Origin: Prevotellaceae bacterium UBA4359
GTDB taxonomy: Bacteria; Bacteroidota; Bacteroidia; Bacteroidales; Bacteroidaceae
Reading direction: 5' to 3'
Assembly (NCBI GenBank): GCA_002393555.1
Contig: DGSP01000025.1
Coordinates: forward strand, 1-52,857
Length of the DNA stretch: 52,857 bases
Shown here piece by piece: positions 47,690-52,857 of the stretch. A program made the translations under genes and the position numbers. Under the pieces are notes generated by a model. That model was not told where the DNA came from. It saw nothing but the letters and a program-made list of their open reading frames with translations, and ran no database searches. Each line of letters opens with the position of its first letter. Positions within the stretch are counted from its first letter, which is position 1.

Positions 47690-48397
47690 ATGACTTACGA
47701 AGACGGAATCAAGGTGATTGTGGCAGATGCCACTCACGAGAAATATGTGGATTTAATACTCGACACCATCCGCGAGGCAGCAAAGAAGCGTGGCACGGGT
47801 ATTGCAGAACGCACACATGAGTATGTGGCGACGAAGATGAAGGAGGGCAAGGCTGTGTTGGCTCTCGACCCCAGCAAGCAGACGGAACTGGGCGATGCAT
47901 TTGTGGGCTTCAGTTACATCGAAACGTGGGGCAACAAGTCGTATGTGACCACGTCGGGACTGATTGTGCATCCCGACTATCAGGGCAGGAACATCGCCAA
48001 GCGCATCAAGGACCACACGTTCACGCTGGCTCGTGTGCGTTGGCCTCATGCGAAGATTTTCTCGCTGACGAGTGGCGATGCGGTGATGAAGATGAACACG
48101 GCACTGGGTTACGTGCCTGTGAGTTTCAACCAGTTGACGGACGACGATGCTTTCTGGCGTGGTTGCCGTGGCTGTATCAACCATCCCATTCTGGAGATGA
48201 AGAACAGGAAATTCTGCATCTGCACGGGCATGTTGTATGACCCGGCGCAGCACAAGGGCGAGCCGACGCCAGTGGAAATCTTTCAGGAGATTATGAGGGA
48301 GATGGCGAAGAGAGAAAGCCCCCTCCCAACCTCCCCCAAGGGGGAGGAGTTTTCTACCTCCCCATCCCTCCCAACCTCCCCCAAGGGGGAGGAGTAG
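47690..48397 (+). CDS. GNAT acyltransferase in the arginine cluster, candidate for the first arginine step
   Basis: A 235-residue GNAT-fold acyltransferase. The acyl-CoA site is seen in SGLIVHPDYQGRNIAKRIKD near 88-107. The C-terminal part is rich in cysteine (WRGCRGCINHP, KFCICTGMLYD). Lying between argR and argG, it is the best local candidate for making N-acetyl- or N-succinylglutamate, for which Bacteroidetes lack the classic ArgA. That role is inference. The last about 26 residues (SPLPTSPKGEE twice) are family A repeat, so the natural end is near residue 209. The ATG follows the family B repeat by two bases. Confidence 0.82.
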   Translation: MTYEDGIKVIVADATHEKYVDLILDTIREAAKKRGTGIAERTHEYVATKMKEGKAVLALDPSKQTELGDAFVGFSYIETWGNKSYVTTSGLIVHPDYQGRNIAKRIKDHTFTLARVRWPHAKIFSLTSGDAVMKMNTALGYVPVSFNQLTDDDAFWRGCRGCINHPILEMKNRKFCICTGMLYDPAQHKGEPTPVEIFQEIMREMAKRESPLPTSPKGEEFSTSPSLPTSPKGEE

Positions 48398-48507
48398 CCC
48401 TACGGGTTGTTCCTTAACATCTAAGTAGATAAGAAAATAAAAAAGAAATATACGCCCAACACCCCGAATGGCGTTCCTCCCCACTGGGGGAGGTTAGGAG
48501 GGGGCTT
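48317..48507. repeat. Family A repeats between the GNAT gene and argG
   Basis: Two left arms in tandem (48317-48411, CCTCCCCCAAGGGGGAGGAG twice) encode the GNAT C-terminus. After about 43 bases a right arm (48454-48507, CCCAACACCCCGAATGGCG) ends four bases before argG. Confidence 0.9.
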
Positions 48508-48511
48508 CTAT

Positions 48512-49714
48512 ATGGAAAAGAAAAAAGTGGTCGTTGCTTTCAGCGGCGGTTTGGACACCAGTTACACGGTGATGTATCTGGCAAAGGAGAAAGGTTATGA
48601 AGTGCATGCAGCATGTGCCAACACGGGCGGCTTCTCGGCAGAACAGTTGAAGACGAACGAGGAGAACGCCTACAAGTTGGGTGCCACAAAGTATGTGACG
48701 CTCGATGTGACGCAGGAGTATTATGCCAAGTCGCTCAAGTACATGGTGTTTGGCAATGTGCTTCGTAACAACTGCTACCCCATTTCGGTCTCGTCCGAGC
48801 GCATCTTCCAGGCATTGGCTATTGCGCGTTATGCCAAAGAGATTGGTGCCAGTGCCATTGCTCACGGTTCCACAGGTGCCGGCAACGACCAGATTCGTTT
48901 CGACATGACATTCCTCGTGATGGCTCCGGGTGTGGAAATCATCACATTGACTCGCGACGGCAACCTCTCTCGTCAGGAGGAGATTGACTACTTGAACAAG
49001 AACGGCTTTGCGGCTGACTTCGCCAAACTGAAGTATTCTTATAATGTGGGCATCTGGGGCACCTCCATCTGTGGTGGCGAGATTCTTGACTCCACGCAGG
49101 GTCTGCCTGAGTCGGCCTACTTGAAGCACCCCACAAAGGAAGGTTCCGAACTCTTGAAGTTGGGCTTTGAGAAAGGTGAACTCTGCTCAGTGAACGGCAA
49201 GCGTTACGATGACAAGATTGCTGCCATTCAGGCAGTGGAGGAGATTGGTGCCGCATACGCCATCGGTCGTGACTGTCACGTGGGCGACACTATTATCGGC
49301 ATCAAGGGCCGTGTAGGCTTCGAGGCAGCAGCCCCCATGCTCATCATCGGTGCCCACCGTTTCTTGGAGAAATACACCCTGTCGAAGTGGCAGCAGTATT
49401 GGAAGGACCAAGTGAGCAACTGGTACGGCATGTTCCTGCATGAGAGCCAGTATCTGGAGCCAGTCATGCCCGACATCGAGGCAATGCTGACTTCCTCACA
49501 GCGCAACGTGACAGGTGAGGTGACCCTCGAACTCCGCCCTTTCTGCTTCCAGACAGTGGGTGTCGATTCGCCCAACGACCTGGTGAAGAACAAACTCGGC
49601 GAGTACGGTGAGACAGCCAAGGCATGGTCATCCGAAGATGCCAAGGGCTTCATCAAAGTGACCTCCACCCCACTCCGCGCATACTATCTGGCACATCCAA
49701 ACGAAGAGAGGTAA
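48512..49714 (+). CDS. argG: Argininosuccinate synthase
   Basis: A 400-residue enzyme that joins citrulline and aspartate with ATP in arginine synthesis. The P-loop-like AFSGGLDTSYTVMYL is at residues 8-22 and AHGSTGAGNDQIRFD near 117-131. The ATG at 48512 gives the standard start MEKKKVVVAFSGGLDTS and lies four bases after a repeat arm. It is in the arg cluster with argC and argD. The stop codon touches the next family A element, but the protein end looks native. Confidence 0.97.
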   Translation: MEKKKVVVAFSGGLDTSYTVMYLAKEKGYEVHAACANTGGFSAEQLKTNEENAYKLGATKYVTLDVTQEYYAKSLKYMVFGNVLRNNCYPISVSSERIFQALAIARYAKEIGASAIAHGSTGAGNDQIRFDMTFLVMAPGVEIITLTRDGNLSRQEEIDYLNKNGFAADFAKLKYSYNVGIWGTSICGGEILDSTQGLPESAYLKHPTKEGSELLKLGFEKGELCSVNGKRYDDKIAAIQAVEEIGAAYAIGRDCHVGDTIIGIKGRVGFEAAAPMLIIGAHRFLEKYTLSKWQQYWKDQVSNWYGMFLHESQYLEPVMPDIEAMLTSSQRNVTGEVTLELRPFCFQTVGVDSPNDLVKNKLGEYGETAKAWSSEDAKGFIKVTSTPLRAYYLAHPNEER

Positions 49715-50313
49715 AAGCCCCCTCCCAGCCTCCCCCAAGGGGGAGGGGCCGCCATGCGGATTGTTCTTCCCCCCTTGGGGGGGACACGAGGGGGGCTCAT
49801 CCCAACCTTCCCCAAGGGGGAGGGGCTGCCATGCGGGATGTTTGCTTATTAGAATCCGAAGAAATGGAAAAGGACTATGAGTATTGTACGGCAGATATCC
49901 TTAATTATGATTTGCTGAAAGAGTTTGCCAGTAACAACAGGAAACATCCTACGGAGGCAGAATCCATACTTTGGGATTATCTCAAAAGGAGCGGTGTTGG
50001 GGCACCTTTTCGAAGGCAACATATCATAGGGAATTATATCGCAGATTTTGTATGCCTACCAGCACGGCTTGTCATTGAGATTGATGGAGGGTATCATCAA
50101 TTCCCACAACAAGAAGTTAATGATGAGGTACGTACAAAATGGCTCAACGAACAAGGATTTAATGTGATTCGCTTCACCAACGAAGAAGTGATTGCTAATA
50201 TCGAATCAGTATTACAAACAATTAAAGAACATTTATGACAAACATTCATAATGCACAAACGACCAACACCCCGAATGGTTCTTCCCCCCTTGGGGGGACA
50301 CGAGGGGGGCTTA
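49714..50313. mobile_element. Family A element carrying a DUF559 gene (possible autonomous form)
   Basis: The outer ends are AAGCCCCCTCC (left) and GAGGGGGGCTT (right, about 50302-50312), the same terminal inverted repeats as the 80-base family A copies. The left side has a complete 80-base copy plus an extra left arm (to 49850, core GCCATGCGGGATG). The right side has a right arm (50261-50312, core CACCCCGAATGG). The DUF559 gene lies between the two half-cores. The right arm is translated as the N-terminus of ArgC. Confidence 0.6.
49864..50238 (+). CDS. DUF559 endonuclease-like protein
   Basis: A 124-residue protein of the DUF559 family, related in fold to very-short-patch-repair endonucleases. 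Family landmarks are NRKHPTEAESILWDYLKRSG, PFRRQHIIGNYIADFVC and the acidic catalytic-type segment RLVIEIDGGYH, then GFNVIRFTNEEV. The Asp/Glu pair in IADF...VIEIDG suggests an intact nuclease site. It interrupts the argG-argC junction and lies between the arms of a family A palindromic element, so it may act in spreading that element. This is inference. ATG 49864 was chosen by similarity. An ATG at 49834 inside the repeat would add ten residues. The stop overlaps the argC start by four bases. Confidence 0.85.
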   Translation: MEKDYEYCTADILNYDLLKEFASNNRKHPTEAESILWDYLKRSGVGAPFRRQHIIGNYIADFVCLPARLVIEIDGGYHQFPQQEVNDEVRTKWLNEQGFNVIRFTNEEVIANIESVLQTIKEHL

Positions 50314-51407
50314 AAGTAGGTATATTAGGTGCTGCTGGTTACACGGGCGGTGAGTTGATTCGCTTGCTGCTGAACCATCCTGAAGTGGAGATTGTGTTTG
50401 CCAACTCTGAGTCGAACGCAGGGAATCTCTTCAGCGATGTGCATGAGGGGCTGCTCGGGGAAACAGAGCAATGCTTCACAGCAGAAATGCCTTTTGACAA
50501 GGTCGATGTGGTGTTCTTCTGCTTCGGCCACGGCAAGAGCGAGGCGTTCTTGAAGGAGCACTCGATTCCAGCCAACGTGAAAATCATCGACTTGGCACAG
50601 GACTTCCGCATCAAGGGCAACCACGACTATGTGTATGGCTTGCCTGAGATTCACCGCGAGGAGATTGCGAAGTGCCAGCACTTGGCCAATCCTGGTTGTT
50701 TCGCCACTTGCATCCAGTTGGGACTGCTGCCACTGGCACAGGCTGGGTTGCTGACGAAGGACATTGCCGTGAACGCCATCACGGGTTCGACGGGAGCAGG
50801 ACAGAAGCCAGGAGCAACCACCCATTTCTCGTGGAGAAACAACAATTTCTCGGTCTATAAACTCTTCACCCATCAGCACCTGCACGAGATTTGCCAGACG
50901 CTGAACGAACTGAAGCCTGCCACGGCTCCCCATGTGGTCGATACGCTCGATGAAGGCTTTGAGGCTGAGGGCATCACGGTGGATTTCATCCCCTACCGAG
51001 GCGACTTCGCCCGAGGCATCTTCTGCACCGAAGTGGTGACGCTGGAGAAGCAGACCCTCTCCCCAACCCTCCCCCATAATGGGGAGGGAGACCATCTGGA
51101 TGGCTCTCCCCATGAAAAGGGAGATGTTCGCCAGGACAGAGAGGGTCTTGACATCGTCGCTCTATACAAGACCTTCTATGAGAAGGCTGCCTTCACCCAT
51201 TACAGCGACAAGGCTTTAGACCTGAAGCAGGTAGTGAACACGAACAAGGCACTGGTGCACGTGGAAGTATTTGGACGGAAGGTGGTCATCACTTCGATGA
51301 TAGACAACCTGCTGAAGGGTGCCGTCGGACAGGCCGTACAGAACATGAACATCATGTTCGGCATTGACGAAAGAGCAGGACTGAACTTGAAGGCCAGCGC
51401 ATTCTAA
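50235..51407 (+). CDS. argC: N-acetyl-gamma-glutamyl-phosphate reductase with two translated repeats
   Basis: A 390-residue NADPH enzyme that reduces acyl-glutamyl-phosphate to the semialdehyde. The Rossmann start KVGILGAAGYTGGELIRLL begins at residue 27, and the catalytic cysteine is in ANPGCFATCIQLGLLPLA near 155. Residues about 10-26 (NTPNGSSPLGGTRGGL) come from a family A right arm (50261-50312). The only in-frame ATG lies before it, so the repeat must be translated. Residues about 273-305 (LSPTLPHNGEGDHLDGS, then QDREGL) come from a family C repeat (51052-51149) in a surface loop before the conserved C-terminal LDLKQVVNTNKALVHVEV. Without these the length would be the usual 320 to 345. 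Confidence 0.94.
   Translation: MTNIHNAQTTNTPNGSSPLGGTRGGLKVGILGAAGYTGGELIRLLLNHPEVEIVFANSESNAGNLFSDVHEGLLGETEQCFTAEMPFDKVDVVFFCFGHGKSEAFLKEHSIPANVKIIDLAQDFRIKGNHDYVYGLPEIHREEIAKCQHLANPGCFATCIQLGLLPLAQAGLLTKDIAVNAITGSTGAGQKPGATTHFSWRNNNFSVYKLFTHQHLHEICQTLNELKPATAPHVVDTLDEGFEAEGITVDFIPYRGDFARGIFCTEVVTLEKQTLSPTLPHNGEGDHLDGSPHEKGDVRQDREGLDIVALYKTFYEKAAFTHYSDKALDLKQVVNTNKALVHVEVFGRKVVITSMIDNLLKGAVGQAVQNMNIMFGIDERAGLNLKASAF
51052..51149. repeat. Family C palindromic repeat inside argC
   Basis: AGACCCTCTCCCC at the left and GAGAGGGTCT at the right frame a core ACCATCTGGATGGCTC and hairpins of the CCTCCCCATTATGGGGAGG type. It is in frame and adds about 33 codons. Confidence 0.9.
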
Positions 51408-51410
51408 AGA

Positions 51411-51542
51411 AGACCCTCCCCTCACCCTCCCTGTGAGGGAGGGAGTGGTTACTCAGATACAAAAATAAAATAATAAGATAAGTAGAATCCTCCCCACAAA
51501 CATTCTACTCTCCCCCTCGCAGGGGGAGCGGGGAGGGGGTCT
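51411..51542. repeat. Family B repeat between argC and argD
   Basis: Left arm with the CCTCCCTGTGAGGGAGG hairpin just after the argC stop, an A-rich spacer, and a right arm ending GGGGAGGGGGTCT two bases before the argD start codon. It closely matches 8308-8431 and 47534-47687. Confidence 0.92.
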
Positions 51543-51544
51543 AT

Positions 51545-52693
51545 ATGCAACTATTTGACGTATATCCTCTTTTTGACATCGCCATCCAACGCGGCAAAGG
51601 TTGCCACGTGTGGGACGAGAACGGTCAGGAGTATCTTGACCTCTATGGCGGTCATGCAGTCATCAGCATCGGTCACTGCCATCCTCACTATGTGGAGGCA
51701 ATGACCCAACAACTGAACAAGTTGGGCTTCTACAGCAACTCAGTACAGAATCCCCTTCAGAAGGAACTGGCTCAGCGTCTGGGCAAGGCTTCGGGCTATG
51801 AGGACTACCAACTATTCCTCATCAACTCAGGTGCTGAAGCCAACGAGAATGCACTGAAACTCGCTTCTTTCTACAACGGCAGGACTCGTGTGCTGTCTAT
51901 GGAGAAGGCTTTTCATGGACGCACATCGCTGGCAGTGGAGGTGACCAACAACCCCAAGATTATTGCCCCCATCAATGATAACGGTCATGTGACCTACCTG
52001 CCTATCAACGACATCCAACCTTGGAAGAAGGAATTGGAGAAGGGTGACGTGTGTGCCGTCATCATCGAGTGCATCCAGGGTGTGGGCGGCATCCGTTGTG
52101 TGACCAAGGAGTTCCTGCAAGAACTGCGCACCCTCTGCGACCAGCACAACACCGTGCTCATCTGCGACGAGATTCAGTGCGGCTATGGCCGAAGCGGCAA
52201 GTTCTTCGCCCATCAGCACCTCGGCGTGAAGCCCGACCTCATCACGGTGGCCAAAGGCATCTGCAACGGTTTCCCGATGGCTGGCGTACTCATCTCGCCC
52301 AAGTTCCAACCCGTCTATGGACAGTTAGGCACTACGTTCGGCGGCAACCACCTCGGTTGTGCCGGTGCCATCGCCGTGCTCGACGTGATAGAACAAGAAC
52401 ATCTGGTGGAGAATGCTGCCACGGTGGGACAATATCTCATCGACACGCTCAAAGCCGAACAGACAGCAGGCAATCTGCCCCATGTGGTCGATGTGCGCGG
52501 TATGGGACTTATGATTGGCATAGAGTTAGACATCCCCTACAAGGTGCCACGCACCCGCCTCATCAAGGAAGAACACTGCTTCACAGGCTGTTCTGGCACC
52601 AACGTCATCCGTCTGCTACCCCCGCTCTGCCTCACAATGGACGAGGCAAAGCAGTTCATCGCAAAGTTCAAGAAAGTGCTGGCAACAGCATAA
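51545..52693 (+). CDS. argD: Acetylornithine (or succinylornithine) aminotransferase
   Basis: A 382-residue class III PLP aminotransferase that makes acylornithine from the semialdehyde produced by ArgC. Substrate and cofactor landmarks are DLYGGHAVISIGHCHP, NSGAEANENALKLASFY, ICDEIQCGYGRSGKFFAHQ and the PLP lysine in ITVAKGICNGFPMAG near residue 237. Members of this phylum often use succinylated intermediates, which cannot be told here. The ATG follows a family B repeat by two bases. It is the last complete gene in the window. Confidence 0.95.
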   Translation: MQLFDVYPLFDIAIQRGKGCHVWDENGQEYLDLYGGHAVISIGHCHPHYVEAMTQQLNKLGFYSNSVQNPLQKELAQRLGKASGYEDYQLFLINSGAEANENALKLASFYNGRTRVLSMEKAFHGRTSLAVEVTNNPKIIAPINDNGHVTYLPINDIQPWKKELEKGDVCAVIIECIQGVGGIRCVTKEFLQELRTLCDQHNTVLICDEIQCGYGRSGKFFAHQHLGVKPDLITVAKGICNGFPMAGVLISPKFQPVYGQLGTTFGGNHLGCAGAIAVLDVIEQEHLVENAATVGQYLIDTLKAEQTAGNLPHVVDVRGMGLMIGIELDIPYKVPRTRLIKEEHCFTGCSGTNVIRLLPPLCLTMDEAKQFIAKFKKVLATA

Positions 52694-52702
52694 CATTCTT
52701 TG

Positions 52703-52857
52703 AGAATAGGAGTTAGAAGGAGTTAAAGGAGTTATCGCTTCGCTCAGGAGTTAAAGGCCGATACTTTAACATTCGGCTCTAACTCCTTTAACTCCTCTAA
52801 CTCCTCTAACTTCCAGAAATCGCTCATCAGAAATCGTAGTCGAGGGGTACGGCATGC
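52703..52857. repeat. Palindromic repeats at the window end
   Basis: AGGAGTTAAAGGAGTTA motifs at 52709-52760 are mirrored by TAACTCCTTTAACTCCTC motifs at 52780-52812 around the core CGATACTTTAACATTCGGC. At 52836-52857 the GTAGTCGAGGGGTACGGCATG sequence begins a copy of the palindrome seen at 1876-1913, cut by the window edge. Confidence 0.75.

Noticed and set aside
49624..49863. Upstream extension of the DUF559 gene into argG
   Set aside because: That stretch is the 3' end of argG in another frame plus family A repeat; the DUF559 core starts at 49864.

Overview
The window looks like chromosomal DNA of a Bacteroidales bacterium, most likely Prevotellaceae or a close relative. The signs are many promoters of the Bacteroidetes type (TTTG, about 20 bases, then TAnnTTTG), a SusC/SusD pair, a PorT-like outer-membrane protein, a 2-oxoacid:ferredoxin oxidoreductase cluster, BlaI/M56 regulation and Bacteroidetes-style HU proteins. 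No rRNA or CRISPR array was seen. There is one tRNA, tRNA-Leu(CAA). Taxonomy is inferred; no database search was possible.

Layout. 169-4823: formate-THF ligase, a phosphopantetheinyl transferase, an ion channel and a histidine kinase. 5064-9849: an acyl-CoA synthetase plus four-subunit 2-oxoacid:ferredoxin oxidoreductase operon. 9937-18434 (minus strand): a sulfur operon led by a LuxR-type response regulator, then an O-acetylhomoserine sulfhydrylase-like enzyme, CysK, a ubiquitin-like sulfur carrier, its E1, a DsrE-like protein, a TusA-like protein, a JAMM protease, a family-2 encapsulin shell with a cyclic-nucleotide-binding-like domain, and a cysteine desulfurase with a cargo-like N-terminal extension. 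18874-32911 (plus): a periplasmic binding protein, SusC/SusD, surface lipoproteins, an NhaC-type antiporter, cysteine desulfidase, a probable copper lipoprotein/TonB-receptor pair and a DAACS symporter. 32884-38905: housekeeping genes. 38904-44444: two nested accessory insertions, one bounded by 58-bp direct repeats copied from the 3' end of lpxH, the other an Abi_2/AbiF defence gene bounded by perfect 70-bp direct repeats. 44533-46620: BlaI and a BlaR-like protease. 47060-52693: argR, a GNAT, argG, a DUF559 gene, argC and argD.

Two things stand out. First, the sulfur operon combines an encapsulated desulfurase with the parts of protein-thiocarboxylate cysteine/homocysteine synthesis (carrier, E1, JAMM protease, PLP synthases). 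Four transcription units on both sides of the response regulator share an operator, CTACC-N8-GGTAG, at exactly the same distance from the -7 box. Second, the window is full of palindromic repeat elements of several families. At least nine lie inside conserved protein genes and are translated in frame, often as Pro/Ser/Gly-rich loops, much as Rickettsia palindromic elements are. Other copies end within a few bases of start codons. One DUF559 nuclease-like gene sits between the two arms of such an element in the argG-argC junction, which suggests a larger, possibly autonomous form.
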